Assembly: GCA_016802295.1 (NCBI GenBank)
Contig: JAESIW010000200.1
Coordinates: 1,611,210-1,675,209 of the forward strand
Direction: 5' to 3'
DNA from: Brachionus rotundiformis
Lineage: Eukaryota > Rotifera > Eurotatoria > Ploima > Brachionidae
Length of the DNA: 64,000 bases
Shown: piece by piece, positions 13,685 through 26,140 of the stretch
How positions within the stretch are numbered: the first letter of the stretch is position 1
Layout: each line of letters opens with the position of its first letter
Notes under the pieces: model-generated
What the model was told of the DNA's origin: nothing
The model's input: the letters and a program-made list of their open reading frames with translations, nothing else
The model's database searches: none
Made by a program: the position numbers and the translations under genes

Positions 13685-16299
13685 ATGACAAATTTAAATT
13701 TTAACTTTTTATATCGCAAAAAAACAATAAAAAATGTTGAAGAAATTAAAGAAATCGACGGACTTTCTAGAGTACTAGGACTGACTGATATATCAGCAAT
13801 CGGAATTTCGTCAACATTGGGCTCTGGTATCTACGTTCTAGCTGGATCTGTAATCGCCAAATACTCTGGTCCTAGTATTATGCTCTCTTTCATTATTGCT
13901 GGAATAGCAACATTTTTATCTGGTCTTTCATATGCAGAGCTTGGTGCTCGTGTTCCAAAATCTGGCTCTGCCTATGTCTACATTTATGTTACGATTGGCG
14001 AATTTGTAGCCTTTATGATGGGTACTATATCCTAGAATTAATTGAACGACTAATTTGACTTTTTAATTTAGGATGGGATTTAATTCTGGAATATATAATT
14101 GGAACAGCAAGTGTTTCCAACGCTTTATCACAGTATATTGATAAAATAACTGGAGGAAAAATTCAAGAATTCTTATCTTCTGTGGTTGCAATTAATTCAC
14201 CATTTTTTGCACCATATCTTGATGTCTTAGCTTTTGGTTTAGTGGCCATTGTGACTTGTTTGATGCTTGTGGGTGTTAAAGAGTCAGCATTGATGAATAA
14301 AATTTTTACCTTGTTGAATATAACAGTTTTGTCTTTCATAATTCTTACTGGAATGACCAAGGTTGATTTCTCAAATTGGACCAAAGATACTAAGGTTATT
14401 TAGGTCTCGATAAAATTCATCTTTTCTAAATCCTTTTTTAGAATTTGACTTGGATTGATAGTTCTGGAAATAATCAGACATGTTTTAGCTCACCAAGATG
14501 TGGAAATGGTGGTTTTATGCCATTTGGTATTAGTGGTTTAATAACAGGAGCTGCTAAATGCTTTTATGCTTTTATTGGTTTTGACGCTATCGCTTCGACT
14601 GGCGAAGAGCTAAAAAATCCTAAAAAAAACATACCTTTAGGTATTTTAGTTACTTTGATAACAACAGCAACTCTTTATTGTGGTATATCGGTTGTTATAA
14701 CATTAATGGTACCTTTTTACATTATCGATCCTGATACTCCACTACCTCATGCATTCGATTATGTAAACCTTAATTGGGCAAAAAATCTCGTTTCATTTGG
14801 AGCTATACTCAGCTTAAGCACATGTCTTTACGCCGGAATGTTTCCAATGCCAAGAATTATTTACAGTATGGCTTCAGACGGTTTATTGTTCAAATTTTTT
14901 GCAAAAATTTTACCTAAATTTCATACTCCTTATGTTGCTAGTATTTTTTCCGGCTTATGTGCAGGTGCTTTTTATAAAATATAGATCTATTTTTAAGTAA
15001 TTATTTTATTTGTTAAAGGACTTTTTGCTGCTATTTTTGATTTAAATGAATTGGTGGAGATGATGTCTATAGGAACCCTAATTGCATATACTCTAGTTTC
15101 ACTTTGTGTGCTTATTTTGAGGTAAAGTATTTTTTAGTTAATATTTAATTTGATTTATAGCAATGAAAAATAATATATAACAATAATATAACTTTTATTA
15201 CCAACATTTAAGCAAAAATACCAAATTGTTTTTATAATCAAGTTTAAATAGTTATGTCCAAAAATTATTTAATGCATAAATTAATTTTTTAAAAACTCTG
15301 CAAAAATATTTTAGATGCATAGTTATGCATAATATTTGGTAATGGTTTAATATGGTTTGGTAAGCATAAAAATTTTACCATGCACCAAATTTTTAAATCA
15401 AGTTTATTTGACTTCAATTTTTAAAATTTAAACTTAAATTTCGAAGTATCTTAAAATAAATTTTAGTGTGATGTAAATGTGCGTTTTAATTAATTAAATA
15501 GATTAACTTAGCATATATTTTCAATTATAAAAGGTACAAGCCTGAAGAAGATATGAATGAAAAAGTAAAAATAATGAGTAAAAAGGATCCCGCAAAAGTA
15601 ATAAATTTAGAAATCGATGATCCTGATGATAGCTTTTTTTGGCGTTTGTTTTCGCCATCAAATGACAGACCCAACCGTTCAAGTTATTTTTTAGTTAATT
15701 ACTTGACTTTTTTAATATGTAATTTTAAATATTTTTTTATTTCGTATTTTAAATTTTTATTCAAGTAATTCATCTAATAGTAATTTGTGTTGTAATTTTT
15801 AATTCGGAATATTTTGGAAAATTAATCGAAATTTTGATCTCAATTTTATTCTTTAATGTATTTTTACTTGGCTTTATAATTTGGAGACAACCGCAAAATA
15901 CTCAAATACAAACGTTTAAGGTAATCAAAAAAAAGTAAATCCTATAAAAAATAAGATTTATTTATTAACTAGACTCCTTTGGTGCCTTTCACTCCTATAC
16001 TGAGCTCATTAATAAACATATATCTAATGACTACATTATCACTGAAAACTTGGTTGAGATTTTTAATTTGGTTTTTCATAGGTAAAATAATTTTATTATA
16101 AAATTATTTAAATGATTAAATCTAATTAAATTTATTAAAAAAAGGCTTTATAATTTATGTGGCTTATGGAATCAATCACAGCAAGGAAAATGAGAACAGA
16201 AAAAAACAGTGGTTAAAATTTTTTATTTCAAAAAAAAATAAAGTAAATGATAAAGATAGCGAATTGAATAAATCAAATATGGAAATAACAAAATTTTAA
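13685..16299 (+). CDS. Cationic amino-acid transporter, CAT/SLC7A1-4 type
   Basis: Polytopic plasma-membrane permease for cationic amino acids (arginine/lysine) by family membership. Exons inferred: 13685-14021, 14072-14394, 14442-14964, 15019-15121, 15534-15682, 15781-15920, 15973-16081 and 16145-16299. They sum to 1839 nt (612 aa), a normal CAT length. The N-terminal RVLGLTDISAIGISSTLGSG helix with the APC-family glycine motif, SYAELGARVPKSGSAYVY, FYAFIGFDAIASTGEE (a CAT hallmark) and PMPRIIYSMASDGLLF are all present. The C-terminal half carries the extra membrane helices of 14-TM CATs, ending in a lysine-rich cytosolic tail. The 413-nt intron at 15122-15533 is large for this locus. The gene sits between two paralogous GPCRs on the opposite strand. 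The specific paralogue cannot be assigned. Confidence 0.92.
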
Positions 16300-16411
16300 A
16301 TGTATAAAAAAATTTAATGTAAATTTCAACATTTTTTACGAATACAAATATTTTCACCGCATCTTTTTTAAATTTTATAAATTTAAATAAAATTTTTATT
16401 TTAAACAGCAT

Positions 16412-17651
16412 TTAGTGTTTTAAATGGGATGTGTGAGAATTTTTGGAACTTAAAACTATGTTAAATTTATATGGTATTAATAAAATAATGCATTTGTAAT
16501 AGCCTCTACGTAGAGTAGAGCTAAAATAAGAGTAATAAAAAGCATTTACTGATGAATTAATGTGAGCAAAGGCAGTTGTTATGATCATGGCTGCTGGATG
16601 GAGCATATCATTATGGTCAATTATATAAATAAATCCAAACGGCATCCAACAAATAAAATAAGTAATAAATGAAGCAAATAAACTCTTTGCTAGCTGGACT
16701 TGTTTTTTATGAGAATTGCATCCAATTTTTCCACTGAATTTGGAGACAAATAAAAAAATTTTCAAGTAACAAACAAATATACAAATGCAAGGTGTCATAA
16801 CGTAGCAAAATATGTAAAAAAATCCGAATTCTTGGCTCTGTGTTCTGTCTGTCATACATGATAAGACCTTTTTGTCATAGTCGTAGCCTCCCCAGCCTTA
16901 ATTTGTTACTATTTAATTTCATGGTCTATATATGGAAATATTCAGACCTGATAGATTTGGAGTGCCCAGAGCTAGTCCACCAAGCCATGGCAAAATACAA
17001 AGAAAAAGTGTTTTCTTCTTGCTGAATATTTTGGAATACAATTGGTCATGGCAAATTTTAATGTATCTGAAATTAAAATAAAAGTTTATCTATTGTCAAA
17101 TAATTGTATTATTATATGGTTATAAAAACCTGTTGAGAGCCAATAGAGCAATGTTTAGAAGAGATGAGCCACAAAATATAAGGCATAAAAACCCAATAAT
17201 TGTACATAATGGTTTTCTGTTGAGGAAAAAAGTTTCACCAGCTAAGACCCCTAAAAAAATTACTAACAATATATTAAATATTTTATCTTTTAAAAACCTA
17301 TTGCATTAAAACTGTTTATAAATGAACTGATGAATAGATCGGCGGTGCTAAGATTTACAATAATCCAATAATTTGGAGAATTTAAGTCTTTGTTTAGAAT
17401 AACAGTCAAAATTGTCAGAACATTACCTAGAAAAAAAATTTAAAAACAAATATTTCAAGGTTTTTAATTTTTTTACCAAAGAAGCCAAAAATAATCCCGA
17501 AAAAAGTCAAGATTAAAAATGTAATGTAAATTCCCAAGTTTTTTTGTATAAAGTCAATACCTCCATAATTTATAACCAAATCGTAGGTTTCATTTTGGTT
17601 CAGAAAACTCAAGTTAGAAGAAATTTTGTGAATTAAATGGTGTAGAAACAT
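16412..17651 (-). CDS. Class A GPCR, Moody/Tre1/melatonin-receptor-like, copy 2
   Basis: Paralogue of the receptor at 10434-11689 with identical gene structure: exons 17477-17651, 17298-17426, 17130-17250, 16948-17066 and 16412-16896, totalling 1029 nt (342 aa). Exons 2, 3 and 4 have exactly the same lengths as in copy 1. It conserves NLSTADLF, the TM3 Cys, NRYIKICH, WGGYDYDKKVLSC, CWMPF and the NSSVNAFYY variant of NPxxY. Divergence is greatest in the N-terminus, TM5 and the C-terminal tail (SKNSHTSHLKH). I placed the start at 17651, where MFLHHLIHK aligns with MFLYNLIHK of copy 1; an upstream in-frame ATG exists. All splice sites are intact, so it appears functional. The ligand is unknown. 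Confidence 0.85.
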
Positions 17652-18048
17652 TTTGAATAAAAATAATATTGAACATAATTTACCATATATATCATCTAAA
17701 AAAATATTTATCAATCGGAGTTGAGATTTCCTTTCATTATTTCTCTAATTTTTCAGACTATTATTGGAACCAATTTTCTAAATGAAAATTGGCAAAAATT
17801 GTTTAAAATTTTCATTAATATCTGAAAATAATTTAGATTAAAGGAAATGGATTTATGAGTGTTTCTGGTAATGAAGTAATAAGGTGATGGTAATAATGAT
17901 TCAATTCCTGAAATTGTTATTCAAGGTAAAGCATGTAGATTTTATTTTGGTTAAATTATTAATAATATTTATTTCCTTTTAATCAATTTATTTAGAAGCT
18001 TTTTTCATTAGACAATTAAAAAGAATTCTAATAAATTAAGTTCAAAAA

Positions 18049-18878
18049 TTATTCATAGTCATATTGATTCTTGTAGATAGAAGGAAGCGAATAATAAACA
18101 TATGGAGTTTGAATCGTTCCACTTTCTTCCATAAAATAAACAGGATTTGCTAAATCATCTAAAAGGTAAACTTTTTCTTCACCAGTATCTTGAGGTGGAT
18201 TTTGATAAAAATTCGTTTTGTCTAAAATCGAAAATATATATAATTATTCAACTGATTTTAAAAATTAATTACAGTCATATATGTTTTGACCATCATGTTG
18301 ACCATATGCATTACTTAATCTTGAATTTCCATTCTTGCTAGCCCGGCTAATATTTTCTTTTCGATGAGTACTAATTTTACTCGATCGATCATTCAGTCTC
18401 GAAACTTGAGCTATATTAACCTGGTTTGAGGAATTTTTCAAAAATTCTTTTAAAAAAGATAAATTAAAAATTTATAAACCTTTCTTAAAACTTGTCTATA
18501 ATCGAATTTGTTTTTTTGATGAAACTTTTCTGTTGATCTTAAATCGTAATCAGAGTCTTCATTTTTGTCAGAAAGCTCGTCATAAACCAAACTGCTGTTA
18601 ATGGAAAGCTTCTTGGTAAATGTAGGCCTTAAATTGTATTCTATACTTGACCTTCTATGAGCATCTTTGTAGTCATCAAAAGAGTCTTTATATTTTACAT
18701 AGTGTCTATTAATTATGGTATTATAGTTGGGATCATCCCTGCTGGTAATATTATCAATGGCTAATTTTCTTACATCATACGTTTGACGTTTGTATTTCTT
18801 ACCTTCTCTTATTGCAGCTATTTGTAACCGCTGGCACACTGAGCATAAGCCTGTTTCTCTATCAATCAGATGAGGCAT
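18049..18878 (-). CDS. Unrecognised 239-aa protein with N-terminal CxxC
   Basis: Three exons with consensus splice sites (18480-18878, 18273-18420, 18221-18049) give 720 nt, a whole number of codons, supporting a real gene. The N-terminus (MPHLIDRETGLCSVCQRLQ) carries one CxxC and no signal peptide or membrane helix. The middle is charged and rich in Asp, Arg, Tyr and Ser, and the C-terminus is Tyr-rich (YVYYSLPSIYKNQYDYE). It looks mostly disordered. I recognise no family. It lies downstream of GPCR copy 2 on the same strand, without evidence of a shared function. Confidence 0.65.
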
Positions 18879-20267
18879 CTATTTCATTTAAGCTTACTTT
18901 ATTTTTAAATAAATAAATTAAAAAAATAGCTTGACGAATTTATTTTTATAAATCTTATTATTTTTTTTAAAGAATTTAAAAAAATACCTTTTTATTTATT
19001 TTTTTTAAATTAATTTCAATAAAGTTTCTAGTCGCTCGAAAATGCGTTGTTTATTTTTTTATTTAAAATACGGTCATAGGTCTAGATTATTTTAATTAGA
19101 TTTTTTTTAATAAAGAAATAATTGATTATGATTTTTATACCATCAGCCAGATGTTTTATAAGGATTCAAAATATTGATTAAAAAATAATTTTTAGAAATG
19201 AATTTAAAAATTTTGATTAATATTTGATAGAGGAAAAGAAAGACAAATGTAAATAAAATAAAGCAAAATTCTTATCTGGTTTAATATTTTAATTTAAACT
19301 TGAATTAATTTAGAATAAATAAAGCCAAATTTGAGATAAGATGAACACAAATTTAATTTTTAAATTAAATTAAGTGTTTGTTTTCATGGAATAAAATTAG
19401 AAAGAAAACTATTTTTGTTTTATATTCACGTAAATTCAGTCATCATAAAGCCACTTTATTTAAAAAATAAAGTGGTAATTTAAATTTTGAATATTAATTT
19501 TTAAAAAATAAATTATTTAAATAAATTTAGTATTTTAAATTTCTTTAAAGTTTTTTTTGTATTTAATAAAGAAAAGAATCAATCTTGTTAGAGATAGGAT
19601 TTTTTTCATAAATTGAATGAATAATTAGACAATTTCAATAAATAAAGCTAAAAATATATAAAAAAAAAGTGTTTTTCTTATAATATAACCTATTTGTTAA
19701 TTTTGTTATTTTAATATATTTGAAATTTTTCTAAAAAAATAACCTAACTTCTTTAATTTAAGCGATAAATTTTATTTTAGTAATTTTGTCAAATTGTTTA
19801 TGGTTTTTAAGCATTAAACAAAATTAATAATGTTCAATTATTGAAGTAAGCAATAGAAAAGGCTACTAAATACTAGTTGTAAATATTAAGTATATAAAGT
19901 TTATGTAATTAATATTTTTTATGATGTCTCATTGTTTAAAGCTAATATTTAAACTATCTAAAAAAATTTCCACAATTTAGTAAATTAAGCATAAAATTGT
20001 AGCCAAATAAATGGGTATTCAGTAATTTAGCACTAAATAAATTTAATACAAAAGGAATTTTTCACTTAGTATTATGATAAATGATTTTTAATATTAAATG
20101 AAAATATTGCCAAAAAATTATCAACACATAATCTTCAATTTAAAAATCCTTTAAAATGATATATCTTCTATTTATTTAAAAAATTACGATTCGAAAACTT
20201 ATTAACCAAAATACAATTGAAATATTAATGATATAAAAATAAAAATTCAAATTAATTTTTGGAAAAA
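18879..20267. other. Gene-poor AT-rich intergenic DNA
   Basis: No ORF with coding character, no tRNA and no clear repeat. It contains long A/T runs and scattered simple repeats only. Confidence 0.45.
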
Positions 20268-20624
20268 CGGGGACTGTGAAGTTCATTTCAATTGGATCCT
20301 TTCAATTCAGAAAAATTTGAATAACTTTTTTACTATAAGGAATAATTTAGATCTGTAAAATGCTTAATGTTTAAGCAACTTTGCTCAATACGAAAATATG
20401 TCTGCAAAAACTCTGCAAAGTAAGTGCACATTTGATTTGAATACTTTTTGATGGCGTGCAAAATGCATAAAATTGCAGAGTATTTTGCAGACTTAAATTA
20501 CTGAATTAAGCAAATTTGCTTATAATTGAGCATTTTATAGAAATAAATTATCTCTTTTAGTAAAATAGCTATTCAAGTTTATCTGAATTGAAATGATCGA
20601 ATTGAGACCAACTTCACAACCCCG
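20268..20624. mobile_element. 357-bp fold-back/MITE-like element with arm-length inverted repeats
   Basis: The two ends mirror each other: cggggactgtgaagtt on the left and aacttcacaaccccg on the right. The symmetry continues inward through ttcaattcagaaaaatttgaata, matched by tattcaagtttatctgaattgaa, and then gtaaaatgcttaat against attgagcatttta. The internal blocks gtctgcaaaaactctgcaa (from 20400) and ttgcagagtattttgcagac (to 20492) lie exactly 132 nt from their respective ends. The arms are therefore about 150 nt each, with many substitutions, around a loop of about 50 nt. No protein is encoded, as expected of a non-autonomous element. The flanks read gaaaaa and gaaaat, a possible imperfect target-site duplication. 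Superfamily is not assignable. Confidence 0.82.
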
Positions 20625-21840
20625 GAAAATCGAATGATCAGTTTATTTTAAAAGTTATCATAGTTCTGAATCGCATTTCACCGCCATGCCTATCCTTTAC
20701 CATTCAATCAAGAGATTTTTATTGATTTTAAGTGTCCAATTCTCAATAAATAAATGATTGTTTACTAAAAAATTAAAAAAGGTCAGTAGAATTTATTTAA
20801 TTTTATAAACACTTTTTTAATTTTATATCAAATTTTATAACTTCTTAAAAATTTTTCAAAATCCTATCTTTATAATTCTAAAAATTTAATGTAAATTTTT
20901 TGATTTTGAGTCATGGTAAACAATTAATAACTAACTAGTTACGTAAAAGAAAATTGGTTTATATATGCAGATAATAGGATTTTTTTAATTAAATGAAGTT
21001 CTATTCATAGATTTTTTTCAAATCCGGCCTTTATTTAAACATTTTTTCACTAAATGTAAATCGAAAAATTAATTTTTCAAAAAGGCTTCAAAAAAAATAG
21101 AAACCCTTCTCAATTTGGAAAATAAATTGCACATCGTGAACTAACCAGAATTCTGTAGCGTGGTCTAACAATAACGCAGTGTTAAGTATCATTAATAAAT
21201 CAACTTATAATTTCTTGTAGCTTTAGCATATTTAAAATATATGGTAACTTTTGCTATATCAAGAAAGAAAGCCTAGGCTATTTTATAAAATAAATATCTA
21301 AATGGTTTAAAAGAGTTGTTTTAATTAATGGTTGTTTTTTTTTTTGGGTGTCTTTTTTAGTATGTTTCTAATACAGAAGCTGTTTTAAATTTTAATAACA
21401 TTTTTTTTCCAAAATGTCTTTTATGATAAATTCTTTATTTTTTAAATATAAGCAATTTTATTTAAATTATGGTCGAACATTTTTTTCTTCTAAGCTGAAA
21501 CTAGATGAAATTTTGCTTGGTTAATCGGGCTCTTCTCTGGTTCCAAATACAAAAACAAATTTTAAAAAATGTAAATCAGTTTTTCAAATTAATTTAATTA
21601 TTAAATATGAAATATATTTTAATACCTACCAAAGATTACTTTAAATTAAAATTGATTTATCTATTCATTTATTTGGTGGAAAGCAAATTTTTAATGGATT
21701 TTTTTAAATTAAAACAAAAAATAATATTTTAAAATCTTTATTAATATTTTCTTCAAAAGATAAAATAATTATATAAAATTAAAGTGATCAAAAACAAAAA
21801 ATATTTTTACCAAATGATACTATAATTTACAAAAATCCCA
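20625..21840. other. AT-rich intergenic DNA
   Basis: No gene or RNA recognisable; low-complexity A/T tracts. Confidence 0.4.
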
Positions 21841-21849
21841 CTAAACCAA

Positions 21850-22240
21850 ACTATCTACACAGATACGGAGATAACTTAATTCTAGCTTTACCTTTAGCTT
21901 GTCAAGCTTTCCCGATTGGACACTCCAGCTCATCGGCCGGCACACGGTGAATAACAGTTCAGTTGCCATCGCAAGCATAATTGGTTTAATATTAAAGTTT
22001 AAAAAGAAAAATAAAGAATCACATCGGACCCCTGTGCTGAATTTATCCACTTCCTCAGCTAATTAATAGTACTTTTTTAAACTAATATCTTCAGAACATA
22101 AAAGCTTATGTAAACGACTATACTCGAATTAATATTGACCGATTTGCATACCTCACTCGCTGATTATGCACACACCAATTCCTAATTTAAAATAAACCGA
22201 GGCCTAATTGCCAATAATTCAGTCGCTTGTTGATGGAAAT
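21850..22240. other. GC-richer island of unknown nature upstream of nothing recognisable
   Basis: Base composition rises well above the surroundings, for example catcggccggcacacggtg near 21931 and acatcggacccctgtgctg near 22021. A 69-codon open frame runs on the minus strand (21841-22050) and shorter frames on the plus strand, but none matches a family I know. Small hairpins are visible (ccgat/atcgg at 21914-21938; gcata/tatgc at 22146-22169). In such an AT-rich genome this could be a structured non-coding RNA, a relic exon or foreign sequence; none is demonstrated. It lies just beyond the 3' end of the LENG8 gene. Confidence 0.3.
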
Positions 22241-22358
22241 TTAAGAACATTTGTTTTTGAAGCTAAGTCAAGTAAAGCCTTTCTGAATGTGTGGAATTCA
22301 AATTAAAAAAAAAATTATCGTAATTTCGTAAAGTGAACAAGAGTTATTTGGCAAATGG

Positions 22359-25300
22359 TTAAAAGCTTGATAAATTACACAATTTACAATCGATATAGAT
22401 ATCAGTCTCATTGGTCAAGAGATTAGGAGAGCTTGAATTATCTTCGATTAGATTTATTTTGTATTCTACTAGGTCTTTTTTACACGCTTCCAAGGAGTCA
22501 TAGGCCAACATGCTGCTTACTAGTTGTAATTTTACTGTTGGACGATAGCTAAATATTTTAAATATTTAACAAATTAGTAATTAAATTTAGTCAAAATTCC
22601 CCTACTAAAAAGTAAATAAATGTGACAATCATCTTTTAATAATACTTACCCATTTGGACACAAATTTAATGGATGGAAAAAAGATAATTTTATGGTCAAG
22701 ATCCATTTTCAATGAGAAAATAATTAGTTTTGAAATGAGCATGGATCTTGACTGGCCTATATTTTTAACTTTAAGAGTTTTTGGAAAAACAAAAAAAGCT
22801 TTCAGACAAAGAGAGATAAAAGTAAAAATTTTAATTATAGACTCACGATTTTATGATGGCTTTAAGTGCTTGTTTTCGCTCTCGTTCAATAAATTGTTCT
22901 ATTAAACATTTGCACAAAAAATTTGATTTTTTATATAATTTAAAAAATTTAACGTAATTATTTAAAAGCCACGCTTGTTTAAGTTCAAGTAAGTGTTTTA
23001 AATTAGCATCTAAAGAGTACTTTTGTTTAATTTCCTTAATAACTTGGTCAATGTCTAGAAAAAATAAAAAATTAATAATTTAATAATGCTTTTGTTTGAT
23101 GACATCCTTAAGTAGCATTTTAATTTGAAATTTAAAATATTGTTTAATTAAGTCATAATTAAATTAAAAAATATTTTTTTCTATTAACTTTTATAACTAT
23201 TAACTTTTTCTGATAGAATAATTTTTTAGAAAATTCAAACAACCACATTTGTATCCAAACCCAAATCTGTTCTGGGCTTAAGTTTTATTTTGGAAATTTT
23301 TAATAAATGCATGCTTATTTTACTTTCTACAATCGACCATTAGATAAATGATAACAAATGTTTTATTAAGTTTCATATTATGCAATTTTAGATCAAAAAT
23401 ACCATTAATTTAAAGCTTTGTCCAGAACTATCTGGTTCATACAACTCAAAAAACTAAACTTCATTTTATGTTTTCTCTAAAAATTAAAAATATCAACAAG
23501 ATGGTTGAAAAGAAGCCTAAGTCATTCAGAAATGGTCTCTTCCATAATTTTGTTTTAAATAAAATAAATTTCAAGCAATACATGCTACTTTAGGATGCCA
23601 ATTATGTGATTTAATTTACCTTTATAGCTCTTAGTGAGCATGTTGTACAAAAGACGATAACCAATAAATTCAGCACTGTTGTCCGGGTATGATTCAAGGG
23701 AAATATTTTTAGACGAAACAAGATTATACAAACTTTTAAGTTGATTTTGACACTGGTTAAACTCATCACGATCTTTCTGTAAAAAAATTTTTTTAAGATT
23801 TATCCTATTTATTTTTGGTATTTAAAATTACGTTTTTGATGGCAATTCGAGCATGAGTCTCGTACACCTGAATTGTGAACTCGTTCCTAATTTGCTGTAC
23901 CTGGAATTTAAAAATTTAGTATTTAATTAAAACGATCCAAGCTATTTTACAGTCAAGTCTTGGCGAATGGCTTTCATTTGGTCGCAAATGTAGCGGTAAT
24001 CATTTGTCTTCTGATACTTGGCCAAAACATAATCCAACGATTTCGCTAGAACTTCAAGTGGTCTGACATTTGATGGGTCAGGAGGCTGAAAATTAAAATA
24101 TTTATATTGACAATTAAAAATAAAATTCAAATGACAAATTTTTTTATCATCTCCACATTTTTAGCTCTTAACTTAATTAACTAATTTTTTTTTTCTTAAC
24201 TTAAAATTTGACTCATTTATAAAAATTTTTACACTTTTTCCATTTAGGTCATCAATAATATTAATCAAGCATCCTTTAATAGCATTCAGTTATCATCAGT
24301 CAGGCCAACATGAGCAAAAAGAGAATTTTATTTTTAATTAATTTTTTTTTAATAACTATTATGTACTCATTATTAACAATAAATAAATACCCAATAAAAT
24401 TTTATTTTAGTACTCAAATAATTAATTTAAATACGCTTTTAATAAAAGTCCATTTTAGCTAAATTTTATTAATTAAAACAGATAATAAAGACACTGAAGC
24501 AGAACTTAATTGCAATAAACAAAGCGATAAAATGTTAAGTTATAATTCAATTTTTTTTTAATAAAAAATCGCAATATTTTCAAAACTTAATTTTAATTGT
24601 TTGATTAATAAAATTTTTTTTTATTAACTCTAATGAGATTTTAAATTAAGATAAAAATGTATTCATGATAAAAAATATTGCCAAAAATAAAGAGCAACAC
24701 TTACACCGGTCAATCTAAGGTATTCTTTTTCCAATTGTTGACTATAGCCAATGCATATGTTTTTGGCATGCAATGCTTCGCCATGCTCTATATCCTGCTC
24801 CTTTAAAATAAATTCAAAATATAAAAACTAAATGATAATAAGATTTTTAAATTTACTCTCTCAAGTTCGAATATGTTTTTCATTTGTTTCCTAATATTGT
24901 TCAAAGAAGAAAGATTATTTTCAGATTGGATTTTCCTGCTAAGACCAAAGGCTGGCTTTTGTGTAGCCTCTTTGATCATAAGTTCCTGCTGTTTTCGCTT
25001 CTGTTCCATTAGAAATTTTCTTCGTTCTTGTTTATTCATTTTTTTGGCATTTTTTTTTGCCATAGGTCCTAGTCTATCCTCGACAGGGATATTTCTAGAT
25101 TCGTCCGAGTCATCCGACTCGTCCGATTTACGCTTCAAATTTTTCGACTTACTTTTTTTAAATTTAATAAAATTCTCATCTTCATCGGATTCAGAGGTGG
25201 ATGACTTAGACGATCCAGAAGCCGAGTCACGTGATTTGGATCTAGATTTTTTTCGCTTCAGATTTTCCTTAATAGTTGCCATTAAGCCCATTTTGGCCTT

Positions 25301-26140
25301 ATTTTCCTGCTGGGCCTGAATCTGTCTTCGCTTGGCCTCAATTTGCTTAGCAACTAGCTGTTGTTGTCTCTTCTGCTGCTCTATTTGATACTGTGACAAA
25401 GGAGCTACTTGTCTAATGGCAGCCACGTCTGGCAAGGGCTCTTTATCCCAAGGAATGCTCAAATCAGCACGTATTTTGAAAGCATCAGTGATCCTTTTCT
25501 GAAGATATTTGGTAACTTGATCCTCACTTACTTGTTTAATAGCTTGGTAGTGCTGATACACTTTAGCGCAATAGTTTTTAAGAGGAGTGGGCCATTTGTT
25601 TATGTCGAATACAATATCTGAGCCTTGTTCCTTTTTACTTTCCTCTAGCTTAACTTCCTGTTGGACAGGAGCCTTCATAGTTTCCTTAACCTCTTGCTGA
25701 GACATTTCTTGTTCCTTAGTCACATTATCAATTGATTCAGTGAAACGAGACCTTCTGGACTCCGGCTGAGAGGAAAATTTAATATTTATCTTAATTTTGG
25801 ATTCACTAGTGGTCTCAGCAGGTTTGGTCGTTTGAGGTGGTGGAGGAGGCTGAGAAGTTGTCTTAGGAGCCTGAGAGCCAGATTGATAATTATAGTAGCC
25901 TTGCATGGCAGCAGCAGGGTTTTGGGCATAGGCTTGCATTATAGCTGCAGCCTGAGTTGGATTATACATTGAGTAAATGTATTGGTAGTACTGTTGATAG
26001 TATTGATGATAGGCGGCGATCGCAGCCGGGCTTGAACCAGGCGGATATGCGAACGCCGATGGGGTCGTAGCTGACGTATTAGTGCCTACCGGTGGTGTCG
26101 GTGGCGGGGGTGGTGTTGAGTTTTTTGCCGAAAGGGACAT
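22359..26140 (-). CDS. LENG8: LENG8 homologue (SAC3/GANP-domain nuclear protein)
   Basis: LENG8 is the metazoan relative of yeast Thp3, a SAC3/GANP-PCI protein tied to nuclear mRNA processing and retention. Seven exons (24857-26140, 24705-24800, 23951-24085, 23832-23900, 23620-23776, 22847-23054, 22359-22548) give 2139 nt (712 aa). The N-terminus is Pro/Ala/Tyr/Gln-rich and low-complexity (poly-Pro, YQQYYQYIYSMY). It is followed by WPTPLKNYCAKVYQ, a Lys/Arg/Ser segment resembling a nuclear-localisation region, and the SAC3/GANP block: LEKEYLRLTGPPDPSNVRP, ICDQMKAIRQDLT, VYETHARIAIKN, FNQCQNQLKSLY and ERERKQALKAIIKSYRP. It ends in IDCKLCNL, matching the family's C-terminus. Start is the first ATG of the long exon. 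No defects seen. Confidence 0.92.

Noticed and set aside
15180..15480. Possible second copy of the 20.3-kb fold-back element in the CAT intron (shared aaaactctgcaaa word).
   Set aside because: Only one short word is shared and no arms pair; insufficient to call.
16912..16945. Apparent loss of a splice donor in GPCR copy 2 (gtagacc in copy 1 versus atagacc in copy 2).
   Set aside because: An upstream donor, cag|gtctga, is present in both copies, keeps frame and yields a better ECL2 (LSGWGGYDYDKKVLSC). The changed bases are therefore intronic and copy 2 is not broken.
22654..22905. 83-codon plus-strand frame as a small gene.
   Set aside because: It spans a LENG8 intron and the antisense of the ERERKQALKAIIK exon; no independent coding signal.
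24873..25319. 148-codon open frame on the plus strand.
   Set aside because: Antisense shadow of the LENG8 N-terminal exon; composition mirrors the Lys/Arg/Ser region.
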